Below are positions 1 to 6,781 of a DNA stretch of 10,376 nt, one piece after another. Source of the DNA: an uncultured Ktedonobacteraceae bacterium. GTDB lineage: Bacteria > Chloroflexota > Ktedonobacteria > Ktedonobacterales > Ktedonobacteraceae. A model generated the notes under the pieces. It was not told the origin of the DNA. It saw only the letters and a list, made by a program, of their open reading frames with translations, and made no database searches. The position numbers and the translations under genes are program-made. The stretch covers positions 1-10,376 of the forward strand of contig CATPCK010000865.1 in NCBI GenBank assembly GCA_955652655.1, written 5' to 3'. Each line of letters starts with the position of its first letter. The stretch's first letter is position 1.

Positions 1-437
1 ATACCAGTCCGAAGCCGTTCGTTGGTCTCTTTGGCGCCTTCGGTGACGAATTTGTGGGGACCGCTCTCCTCGTTGGCCTGATCTTTGCGATCGTCGATGG
101 AAGAAACCAGCCTGTCCAGGCCAACCTCAACCCCCTGATCATCGGCTTCTTGATCGTGGCCATAGGCGCCTCCTTTGGACTCAACACCGGGTACGCCATC
201 AATCCCGCCCGTGACTTCGGCCCACGCCTGTGGGTTGCCATTGTCAGCGGAGGCGAGAGTTTTGCCGTGAACAATTACTACTTCTGGGTACCAATCGTCG
301 CACCGCTGCTTGGGGGTGTTGCTGGCGCCTTTATCTACGACTTTACCATTGGCAAGGTGTTAGAGGCGAAAAAGCTAGGGCCGTCTGGTGACACTGTAAC
401 AAAGGGTGAGGCTGTACGAGAGCCTGCCGTCGAATAG
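1..437 (+). CDS. glpF: Glycerol uptake facilitator (aquaglyceroporin), 3' part only
   Basis: This is the C-terminal part of a MIP-family membrane channel that lets glycerol and similar small polyols diffuse across the cytoplasmic membrane. The reading frame is open from base 3, so the gene begins before the window; the internal GTG at 54 is not a real start. The sequence shows the second half of a MIP repeat: a hydrophobic helix (about 54-100), another at about 135-180, then the second NPA box NPARDFGPRLW starting at base 201. The Asp right after NPAR is typical of glycerol facilitators rather than water-only aquaporins. A final hydrophobic helix (about 285-345) and a charged cytoplasmic tail ending at TAG 435-437 follow. 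It sits 91 bases upstream of glpD on the same strand, which supports a glycerol role. Family and subclass are secure; the N-terminal half is not visible. Confidence 0.93.
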   Translation, partial: TSPKPFVGLFGAFGDEFVGTALLVGLIFAIVDGRNQPVQANLNPLIIGFLIVAIGASFGLNTGYAINPARDFGPRLWVAIVSGGESFAVNNYYFWVPIVAPLLGGVAGAFIYDFTIGKVLEAKKLGPSGDTVTKGEAVREPAVE

Positions 438-439
438 TC

Positions 440-521
440 TTTAGCGAACAAACGAAAGGGCGAACATACGAATTTGCCGCAAGGTCGCTAAACGAACCCT
501 TTTGCATGTTCGTATGTTCGT
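440..521. repeat. Repeat-rich intergenic element with inverted and tandem CGAACATACGAA copies
   Basis: The glpF-glpD gap is built of related short repeats. CGAACATACGAA at 461-472 is the exact reverse complement of TTCGTATGTTCG at 509-520. A near copy, CGAACAAACGAA, lies at 445-456, and ATGTTCGT occurs twice in tandem at 506-521. Two further arm pairs are TTTAGCG 440-446 with CGCTAAA 486-492, and AAAGGG 455-460 with CCCTTT 497-502. The three arm pairs cross rather than nest, so they cannot all form together in one simple hairpin. Role unknown: operator sites, an RNA switch, or a dispersed genomic repeat are all possible. Confidence 0.6.
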
Positions 522-528
522 GGTCACC

Positions 529-2214
529 ATGCATTCACTATCTTCAACAGTGCGCATGCACAACCTCACCAATCTGACCAGCGAACGACATGATGTCCTT
601 GTAATCGGCGGAGGAGTTACAGGCGCAGGAGTCGCCCTGGATGCCGCGGCTCGCGGGTACAGGGTCGCTCTCGTGGAGAAAATAGACTTTGCCAGTGGCA
701 CGAGCAGCAAATCAACGAAACTGGTGCATGGAGGGATCCGTTACCTGCCGAATTTTGATTTTGCCCTGGTGCACGAGGCACTTGTTGAACGGGGTATTCT
801 CTTACAAAATGCCCCATTTCTGGTTTCTCCCTTGGCGTTTGTCCTGCCTATTTACGAGGGTGATCGTCATCCTGTTGGCATGCCGTTTACCACACCGAAA
901 GGTATAGGCTTGGGATTGCTTCTCAATATTGGGCTTTGGATGTATGATGGGTTATCTGGACGGCGCAATATAAGATTGCACCGTCATTTGAGGCGCAAAG
1001 GTGTACTGAAGCTGGCTCCAGCCCTTGTTCCCGAAGGGTTGAAAGATGGCTACATGTACTATGACGGTCAGACCAATGATGCTCGCCTCACCATGGCTCT
1101 CATCCGTACGGCTGCTCAATATGGAGCTACGATCACCAATTATACCGAAGTTACTTCTTTTATTAGCGAGCATGGTAGAGTAACTGGCGTAAACATTCAT
1201 GATAGACTTGGCGATCAGCACCTGACTGTACATGCTCGGCACATCGTGAATGCAACAGGGATCTTCTCCGAGGAAGTGGAGGCGCTCACTGGTACTGAGT
1301 CACTCGTCAAGATAGAGCCAAGTAAGGGAGTACACCTGGTGCTATCTCGCGAAGACCTCAAGCTGGGAGACGCGGCAATCGTCTTACCGGAAACCGAAGA
1401 TAAGCGTATTCTCTTCATTGTTCCATGGGAGTCGAGGGCGATTTTCGGGACGACAGACACTGGCACTGGTGATCTTGATCATCCGACGGCTTCGAAGGAG
1501 GATGTTGCGTATCTGCTGAAGTATCTCAATCGCTATCTCACAGTGAACCTGACCGAGGAGAATATTATCAGCACTTACGCAGGTTACCGCCCTCTGGTAA
1601 GCCCGCGCAAGCCAGGACGTTCTACCGCGAAAGTCTCACGTACACACGCCGTATTGCAAAGTCCATCTGGACTTGTCACCATTGTCGGCGGGAAACTGAC
1701 AACGTACCGGCGTATGGCTCAGGATACCGTGGATGTGCTTAATCGCCGTGATGGTTCTCGCGTGCTACATCCTACCCAGTCGTTGCCTTTGCAAGGCAGT
1801 GCCGGCTGGCCTTTTATGCAGCGTGAACTGGAAAAGAAAGGTACCGCGCTGGGACTCAGCCATCAAACAATCGCGCACCTTGGCAGGAGTTATGGAACAG
1901 AGGCAATCACTGTACTGGATCTCATTGCAGGCGACCCGTCATTGGCTCAACTCCTTATCGGTGACCTGCCCTACATTCGGGCCGAAGTGGTTTACGCGTG
2001 TTGCTATGAGATGGCCGTGACACCATATGATGTACTGGCGCGCCGTACCTCGATTACCCTGGAAGACCGCCAGCGTGGTTTAGGCGTTGTCGATGAAGTT
2101 GCCGCGCTGATGGCAAAGGAACTCCAGTGGACTCCCGAGCAACAAAAGTCATTGGTTGATGCTTTTTGTAGGGCGATGGACACGCAAATCGCCGCCGAAA
2201 AAATTGAAGTGTGA
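529..2214 (+). CDS. glpD: FAD-dependent glycerol-3-phosphate dehydrogenase
   Basis: Oxidises sn-glycerol 3-phosphate to dihydroxyacetone phosphate with FAD, passing electrons to the membrane quinone pool. With the start used here (561 residues) the N-terminal Rossmann fold has DVLVIGGGVTGAG with the glycine motif at 27-34. STKLVHGGIRYL (62-73), YYDGQTNDAR (177-186), NATG (241-244), GYRPL (352-356) and VGGKLTTYR (386-394) are the usual GlpD/GlpA signatures. A helical C-terminal DAO_C-type domain fills roughly residues 435-555. Length matches the aerobic GlpD family. The start is uncertain: no Shine-Dalgarno precedes any candidate (TTG 502, ATG 514, 529 or 556). The first two lie inside the upstream repeat element, so 529 is preferred and 556 is the main alternative. 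It follows glpF and precedes dhaKLM on the same strand; glycerol kinase is not in the window. Confidence 0.93.
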   Translation: MHSLSSTVRMHNLTNLTSERHDVLVIGGGVTGAGVALDAAARGYRVALVEKIDFASGTSSKSTKLVHGGIRYLPNFDFALVHEALVERGILLQNAPFLVSPLAFVLPIYEGDRHPVGMPFTTPKGIGLGLLLNIGLWMYDGLSGRRNIRLHRHLRRKGVLKLAPALVPEGLKDGYMYYDGQTNDARLTMALIRTAAQYGATITNYTEVTSFISEHGRVTGVNIHDRLGDQHLTVHARHIVNATGIFSEEVEALTGTESLVKIEPSKGVHLVLSREDLKLGDAAIVLPETEDKRILFIVPWESRAIFGTTDTGTGDLDHPTASKEDVAYLLKYLNRYLTVNLTEENIISTYAGYRPLVSPRKPGRSTAKVSRTHAVLQSPSGLVTIVGGKLTTYRRMAQDTVDVLNRRDGSRVLHPTQSLPLQGSAGWPFMQRELEKKGTALGLSHQTIAHLGRSYGTEAITVLDLIAGDPSLAQLLIGDLPYIRAEVVYACCYEMAVTPYDVLARRTSITLEDRQRGLGVVDEVAALMAKELQWTPEQQKSLVDAFCRAMDTQIAAEKIEV

Positions 2215-2312
2215 GAGAGCGAATGCTCTTCCATACTATCCTGTTGAAGTGTAGAGACAGGGAGACATGCTGTGTTTCGTTGTCTCCGTAGATACCATGT
2301 TCCCTGGAGGAG
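2215..2312 (+). promoter_or_regulatory. dhaK leader with mutually exclusive hairpins near the ribosome binding site
   Basis: The 103-base glpD-dhaK gap can fold in several ways. Hairpin 1 pairs 2215-2220 with 2225-2230 around GAAT. Stem A pairs GGAGACA 2261-2267 with TGTCTCC 2281-2287. Stem B pairs 2258-2269 with 2296-2306, eleven pairs with one bulged G, and reuses the left arm of A, so A and B exclude each other. CTCTTCC at 2226-2232 can pair with the Shine-Dalgarno GGAGGAG at 2306-2312 (one G-U), but those bases are also the right arm of hairpin 1. The pairings are visible; regulatory action is inference. Confidence 0.4.
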
Positions 2313-2314
2313 AG
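2306..2314 (+). promoter_or_regulatory. Ribosome binding site that fixes the dhaK start
   Basis: GGAGGAGAG lies directly before ATGAAAAAATTG at 2318, with a 5-nt gap from the GGAGG core plus AG. It shows that dhaK starts at 2318, not at the in-frame upstream ATG at 2267, which lies within the hairpin region and would add 17 residues with no counterpart in the DhaK family. Confidence 0.85.
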
Positions 2315-2317
2315 ATC

Positions 2318-3319
2318 ATGAAAAAATTGATCAATAAGCCAGAAGATGTCGTCAAAGAGGCGCTGGCGGGAATGCTGGCTGCCCATTCTGACCTGATTCG
2401 TGTCGATATCGAGCAGCAAATCATAGTGCGTAAAGATGCGCCTGTTAAAGGGAAGGTAGGAGTTATCTCAGGGGGCGGGAGCGGACATGAACCAATGCAC
2501 GGAGGGTTTGTAGGGTTTGGTATGCTAGATGCGGCCTGTCCTGGAGCCGTCTTTACCTCTCCCGTTCCAGATCAGATGCTGGCTGCTACACGTGCTGTCA
2601 ACGGCGGCGCAGGTGTACTGCATATTGTAAAGAATTACACCGGTGACGTCCTTAACTTTGAAATGGCTGCTGAACTGGCGGCTGCCGACGGGATCGATGT
2701 AGCCAGTGTTGTCACCAACGACGACGTCGCTGTTCAGGACAGCCTCTATACGGCGGGACGACGCGGTGTCGGAGTCACAGTACTGCTGGAAAAAATCGTC
2801 GGTGGCTTTGCGGAGACGGGTGCACCATTAGACAAGGTAGCAGCGTTGGCGCGTAAGGTAAATGAACATGGCCGCAGCATGGGTATGGCTCTGACCTCTT
2901 GTACCGTGCCCACTGCGGGGAAGCCTACCTTTGAATTAGGCGAGGACGAGATGGAAATCGGCATCGGTATCCATGGTGAGCCGGGAAGACGTCGTGTCAA
3001 GATTGCCTCGGCTGCTGAAATAACCGAAATGCTGGCTGGTCCTGTTGTTGAGGACCTGGGTCTCAAGTCTGGTGAACAGGTACTGGCAATGGTCAATGGC
3101 ATGGGAGGCACGCCACTGATCGAACTCTACGTCGTCTTCGATGCGCTAATCCGTATCCTGGGTGCAAAAAACATTTCGATCGCCCGATCGCTGGTTGGCA
3201 ACTACATCACCTCGTTGGAAATGGCCGGTTGTTCCATTACACTCGTACGTCTCGATGACGAATTAACAAAGTACTGGGATGCTCCTGTGCACACTCCTGC
3301 ACTACGCTGGGGCCTGTAG
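2318..3319 (+). CDS. dhaK: PTS-dependent dihydroxyacetone kinase, substrate-binding subunit
   Basis: DhaK binds dihydroxyacetone covalently through a histidine hemiaminal and presents it to DhaL-ADP for phosphorylation in the cytoplasm. The 333-residue protein has the usual DhaK length and order: SGGGSGHEP at 51-59 (His57 in the active pocket), NYTGD at 106-110 (Asp110, the general acid/base position), the motif DDVAVQDSLYTAGRRGV at 135-151, and GIGIHGEPG at 215-223, in which His219 is the expected substrate-binding residue. The C-terminus DAPVHTPALRWGL is nearly identical in type to the E. coli enzyme. ATP-dependent kinases carry a fused DhaL domain; this one stops after DhaK and is followed by separate dhaL and dhaM, so it is the PEP-dependent type. 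All key residues are present. Confidence 0.96.
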   Translation: MKKLINKPEDVVKEALAGMLAAHSDLIRVDIEQQIIVRKDAPVKGKVGVISGGGSGHEPMHGGFVGFGMLDAACPGAVFTSPVPDQMLAATRAVNGGAGVLHIVKNYTGDVLNFEMAAELAAADGIDVASVVTNDDVAVQDSLYTAGRRGVGVTVLLEKIVGGFAETGAPLDKVAALARKVNEHGRSMGMALTSCTVPTAGKPTFELGEDEMEIGIGIHGEPGRRRVKIASAAEITEMLAGPVVEDLGLKSGEQVLAMVNGMGGTPLIELYVVFDALIRILGAKNISIARSLVGNYITSLEMAGCSITLVRLDDELTKYWDAPVHTPALRWGL

Positions 3320-3359
3320 CAACCATGTAGGGTTTTGCCCGCCCAATATTGTTTAAGGG

Positions 3360-3397
3360 GTAAATCACGCAAGCCTGAAGGGGCTTGCGTGATTTAC
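3360..3397. repeat. Perfect 16-bp inverted repeat between dhaK and dhaL
   Basis: GTAAATCACGCAAGCC at 3360-3375 and its exact complement at 3382-3397 are separated by a 6-base loop. The stem should be very stable in RNA. Neither strand has a run of T after it (ATAAGATGG on +, CCCCTTAAAC on -), so it does not look like a working intrinsic terminator. Inside an operon such a stem may stabilise the upstream dhaK message, mark a processing site, or partly attenuate dhaL and dhaM. It could also be a member of a dispersed palindromic repeat family. Confidence 0.8.
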
Positions 3398-3421
3398 ATA
3401 AGATGGAAGCCTTGAAATACA

Positions 3422-3428
3422 AGGAAGG
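3422..3428 (+). promoter_or_regulatory. Ribosome binding site that fixes the dhaL start
   Basis: AGGAAGG is followed ten bases later by ATG at 3439. Earlier in-frame starts (TTG 3385, ATG 3403) have no such site, and TTG 3385 lies in the right arm of the 16-bp hairpin, so 3439 is the likely start. Confidence 0.75.
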
Positions 3429-3438
3429 AATCTGGTTC

Positions 3439-4059
3439 ATGACCAATGAGGATAACCTGCGCTGGTTAGAGCGTATTGCGGATGTATTACATGAGAATGC
3501 TGCATATTTGACGCAGCTTGACTCACCTATTGGCGATGCCGACCATGGAGTAAACATGGATCGTGGCTTCAAAGCCGTGCGCGACAAATTTCCTTCGATG
3601 GCTGAGATGGACATTTCCACCCAGTTGAAAACGGTTGGTATGACGCTCGTTTCAACAGTAGGAGGTGCAAGTGGCCCGCTCTATGGAACAGCCTTTTTAC
3701 GTGCCGGTACAACAGTCGCGGGTAAAGCAGAACTTGATACCGCAGATATCGTAGCCATGCTTGAAGCCTTCCTGGGAGGCATAGTAGCTCGTGGTAAGGC
3801 ACATGAGGGTGAAAAGACCACGGTAGATGCATTGACGCCTGCCGTGAATGCAGCTAAACAGGCTCTTGCCGAAGGTGTCACCGCAAAAGAACTGGCATTA
3901 CGCGCTGCCCAGGCTGCGGAGGAAGGCATGAAAGCCACCATCCCTCTCCTTGCCACTAAAGGCCGTGCGAGCTATCTGGGTGAACGCAGCATAGGGCACC
4001 AGGACCCGGGTGCGACATCAAGCTGGCTCATACTGCGCAGTTTAGCTGAAACGCTCTAA
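3439..4059 (+). CDS. dhaL: PTS-dependent dihydroxyacetone kinase, ADP-binding subunit
   Basis: DhaL holds ADP permanently as a cofactor. The ADP is rephosphorylated by DhaM and the phosphate then goes to dihydroxyacetone on DhaK. The 206-residue length matches the family (about 210). LDSPIGDADHGVNMDRGF starts at residue 27 and carries Asp28, Asp33 and Asp35, the three carboxylates that bind the two magnesium ions. GGASGPLYG (75-83) and RGKAHEGEKT (118-127) are nucleotide-site loops. KGRASYLGERSIGHQDPGATS (from 174) is the conserved C-terminal loop. The gene follows dhaK by 119 bases, a gap filled by the hairpin, and precedes dhaM by 100 bases. Confidence is high; only the start was a choice. 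Confidence 0.95.
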   Translation: MTNEDNLRWLERIADVLHENAAYLTQLDSPIGDADHGVNMDRGFKAVRDKFPSMAEMDISTQLKTVGMTLVSTVGGASGPLYGTAFLRAGTTVAGKAELDTADIVAMLEAFLGGIVARGKAHEGEKTTVDALTPAVNAAKQALAEGVTAKELALRAAQAAEEGMKATIPLLATKGRASYLGERSIGHQDPGATSSWLILRSLAETL

Positions 4060-4159
4060 GACGCTGTCAGGCAAAAGCCATCTCATGCACTGTACAATGC
4101 ACTCTCTTTGCTTTTTTTAGATGAAGTATGACTTTGCTTCTATAAAGGTGAACTAGACC
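4060..4159 (+). promoter_or_regulatory. dhaL-dhaM gap: imperfect palindrome, T-run and dhaM ribosome binding site
   Basis: TGCACTGTACAATGCA at 4086-4101 is a 16-base palindrome with one mismatched pair, followed by a T-rich stretch (TTTGCTTTTTTTAG 4107-4120). This could be a weak partial terminator or a protein-binding site. AAAGGTGA at 4144-4151 is the Shine-Dalgarno for the ATG at 4160. A TATAAA at 4141 resembles a -10 box but has no good -35 partner. Confidence 0.4.
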
Positions 4160-6781
4160 ATGACTGTAGGGCTGGTTATCGTTTCGCATAGCGCTCAACT
4201 GGCGAATGGTGTAGCCGAACTGGCTGGGCAGATGACCCAGGGAGCGACCCCTATTGCCGCAGCAGGCGGCGGTATCGACGATATTTTAGGTACCTCTGCT
4301 GATAAAATCCAGGCCGCGATGCAGGCTGTTGATGGGCCGGATGGCGTACTCGTTCTGTTAGATTTAGGGAGCGCGATACTGTCTGCCGAGATGGCACTGG
4401 AGTTGCTCAATAGTGAGCAACAGCACCATGTCATGCTCAGTTTTGCGCCCCTGGTGGAAGGCGCTATTGCCGCTGCTATCGAAGCCTCACTTGGTCGTAC
4501 CCTGGCTGAAGTAAAGCAAGCTGCAGAAAAAACGGCCAGTGTAGAACAGCTTCAGCTATTGAAACCTCTCAGTTCTGCGCAGGAAGAAGCAGAAGCGGCT
4601 GTTCCCCTACCACCTCCACCTGCTCAATCAGATGTACGAGAGATGCAACTCACTTTGACCAATCCTACAGGCTTGCACGCCCGTCCGGCCAGCCTTTTTG
4701 TGCAGACCGCGGGGCGATATGATGTCCGTATCGAGGTCCTCGGACGTGGACGGCAAGCTGAGGCTACCAGTATTATTGGCGTCCTCGCATTGGGCATACG
4801 AAAAGGTGATACGATTACGCTGCGCGCAAGTGGAAAAGAGGCGGAGGCGGCCTTGGAGGCGCTGCGTGGATTGAACCTGGCAAACTTCTATGAAACGACG
4901 CCCGAGGTGGAGACGCCGGAACCTGCCCTTCCTCAAGATGCTAAGTTACCACAGGATGCCGGTCAACAGCCGGTATTGCCAGCATCTCAGGAAACGCGTG
5001 ATACCTGGCACGGTATCACGACTTCACCTGGTGTAGCCATCGGTCCAGCCCTTCTTTATACATCAACCGGCCTTGCTTTGAGCAAGGTGGAGCGGCGTGC
5101 CATAACCGAAGAGCAGATTACAGCCGAACAGGAACGCCTGCGTCATGCCTTAAGCACGGCGGCCGCTGAACTTCAAGCATTGACAGCAAGTTTGCAGCAG
5201 AGTATTGGTCAAAGCGAGGCTGCGATCTTTGAAGCCCAGTCACTCATGCTGCAAGACCCCGCATTGAGTGAGACCACGCTTAAGGCGATTGAAGAACAGC
5301 GTATCGATGCTGCGAGCGCACTGGCCTTTGCTGGTGAGCAGCAAGCCTCTACACTTGAGGCGCTCGATAGTCCTCTTTTTGCCCAACGTGCCGTCGATGT
5401 GCGCGATGTTGTCAACCGCGCGCTCCAACATCTAAGCGACCAGCTTGTACAAAAACAGGATTTGAGCGCGTTGAAGCAGCCTGTTATTCTGCTAGCACAA
5501 GATCTCACGCCGACGGATACCGCGCAGCTCAGACCAGAAACTGTTCTGGGTATTTGCACGACACAGGGTGGGCCCACAGCACATGCCGCTATTTTAGCGC
5601 GAGCGCTCGGCATTCCTGCCGTTGCGGGTATGAGTGAGGCTGCCTTACAGGTTATTCATACTGGAGATGAACTGGGACTGGATGCTGATAATGGCTTACT
5701 CTACCACCATCCTGTTGCAGAGGTGCGGACGCAGTTGACGCAGCGCTTAGCTGAACAACAGCGTCAACGAGTCGCACTCTTGAGTAAGGCACAACAGGCT
5801 GCGACGGTAGTGAGCATCGATGGGCGTCGCATTCTCCTGCTGGCGAATATCGGCAGTGAGGCCGAGGCCGAGGCTGCCCGGCAGTGGGGGGCCGAGGGAA
5901 TAGGCCTCTTGCGCACAGAGTTTCTTTTCGCTGCGGCCTCTACTCTCCCCGGTGAAGACGAGCAACGCAAACGCTATGTGCGTATATTTCAGGCTTTCAA
6001 AGGGAATGGTAGTGCGCCTGGTAGGGGACCGATAGTTGTCCGTACGCTTGATGCAGGCGCGGATAAGCCAATGCCAGCTCTGAACAATGTTATTGGCGCG
6101 ACAATAGAAGCCAATCCAGCGTTGGGACAGAGAGGTATCCGCATCTCTTTAGCGCACCAGTCATTACTTGAAGAGCAGCTCAGGGCGCTTTTGCTGGCTG
6201 CTGCTGAAACCGGGATTGAGCTGCATCTTATGTTCCCAATGATAACCACTGTTGAGGAACTCAGGACGGCGAGGGAAATTGTCGATCGAGTGTACGAGCA
6301 ACTGAAGCAGCGTCAAGTGGCCCTCCCCCCTTTCCCTGCTCGCGTTCCTGTAGGTATTATGGTTGAGGTGCCAGCGGCGGCAGTGATGGCTCCAGAACTT
6401 GCGGAGATCGCAGATTTCTTTAGTATTGGGGCAAATGACCTGTTACAATACACACTGGCATGTGATCGTACGAATGCCTCCACCACTTACCTGTATCATC
6501 CTATGCAGCCTGCTGTGCTGCGGCTGATTGCGCAAATAGCTGAAGCTGGACGCCGGGCCGGTAAACCTGTCGCGGTATGTGGAGAGATCGCAAGTGATGT
6601 GCGCCTTGCTCCCATATTGGTCGGGTTAGGAGTGGATGAACTGAGTATGACCCCTACCGCTCTTCCTGGAGTCAGGGCTGCTCTCGCCAACCGCACCGCC
6701 CGGCAGCTTCTTGACGTAGCCCATAAAGTTCTTCAAGCGAAGACGGTGGCTGAGGTCCTTGCTCTATCTTTGGCTTATTAA
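4160..6781 (+). CDS. dhaM: DhaM-HPr-Enzyme I fusion, phosphoryl donor for dihydroxyacetone kinase
   Basis: This 873-residue protein should take phosphate from PEP and hand it to ADP bound in DhaL. Domains in order: an EIIA-mannose-like DhaM domain (1 to about 130) with VIVSHS, phosphorylated His10, and LLDLGSAILSAE; a Pro-rich linker (about 145-158); an HPr domain (about 161-240) with GLHARPA, His173, and the regulatory-type Ser204 in TSIIGVLALG; a second Pro/Gln linker (about 247-282); then a complete Enzyme I (283-873). Enzyme I shows SPGVAIGP (289-296), GGPTAHAAIL with His475, GIGLLRTEF (580-588), RTLDAGADKP (628-637), NPALGQRGIR (652-661), MFPMITT (691-697), the GIMVEVPAA and GANDLLQYTLACDR motifs, and VCGEIASD with Cys807. 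E. coli DhaM keeps only the N-terminal EI part and relies on general EI; here the PEP-binding domain is retained. No domain appears damaged. Confidence 0.96.
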   Translation: MTVGLVIVSHSAQLANGVAELAGQMTQGATPIAAAGGGIDDILGTSADKIQAAMQAVDGPDGVLVLLDLGSAILSAEMALELLNSEQQHHVMLSFAPLVEGAIAAAIEASLGRTLAEVKQAAEKTASVEQLQLLKPLSSAQEEAEAAVPLPPPPAQSDVREMQLTLTNPTGLHARPASLFVQTAGRYDVRIEVLGRGRQAEATSIIGVLALGIRKGDTITLRASGKEAEAALEALRGLNLANFYETTPEVETPEPALPQDAKLPQDAGQQPVLPASQETRDTWHGITTSPGVAIGPALLYTSTGLALSKVERRAITEEQITAEQERLRHALSTAAAELQALTASLQQSIGQSEAAIFEAQSLMLQDPALSETTLKAIEEQRIDAASALAFAGEQQASTLEALDSPLFAQRAVDVRDVVNRALQHLSDQLVQKQDLSALKQPVILLAQDLTPTDTAQLRPETVLGICTTQGGPTAHAAILARALGIPAVAGMSEAALQVIHTGDELGLDADNGLLYHHPVAEVRTQLTQRLAEQQRQRVALLSKAQQAATVVSIDGRRILLLANIGSEAEAEAARQWGAEGIGLLRTEFLFAAASTLPGEDEQRKRYVRIFQAFKGNGSAPGRGPIVVRTLDAGADKPMPALNNVIGATIEANPALGQRGIRISLAHQSLLEEQLRALLLAAAETGIELHLMFPMITTVEELRTAREIVDRVYEQLKQRQVALPPFPARVPVGIMVEVPAAAVMAPELAEIADFFSIGANDLLQYTLACDRTNASTTYLYHPMQPAVLRLIAQIAEAGRRAGKPVAVCGEIASDVRLAPILVGLGVDELSMTPTALPGVRAALANRTARQLLDVAHKVLQAKTVAEVLALSLAY

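Noticed and set aside
502..528. TTG start at 502 for glpD, giving a 570-residue protein
   Set aside because: The extra residues are encoded by the inverted/tandem repeat element, have no ribosome site, and are not expected before the GlpD Rossmann fold.
2204..2256. Direct repeat TTGAAGTGT followed by AGAGA at 2204 and 2244
   Set aside because: Short, imperfect and partly coding; no structure or function suggested beyond chance duplication.
2267..2317. Upstream ATG giving dhaK 17 more residues
   Set aside because: It lies within the predicted leader stem, lacks a ribosome site, and GGAGGAG clearly serves the ATG at 2318.
3385..3438. TTG start giving dhaL 18 more residues
   Set aside because: The codon is in the right arm of a perfect hairpin, whereas ATG 3439 has AGGAAGG before it and gives the normal family length.
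5209..5613. 134-codon open frame antisense to dhaM
   Set aside because: Ser/Ala/Cys-rich translation typical of a shadow of an Ala/Leu/Gln-rich gene; the Enzyme I frame is certain.
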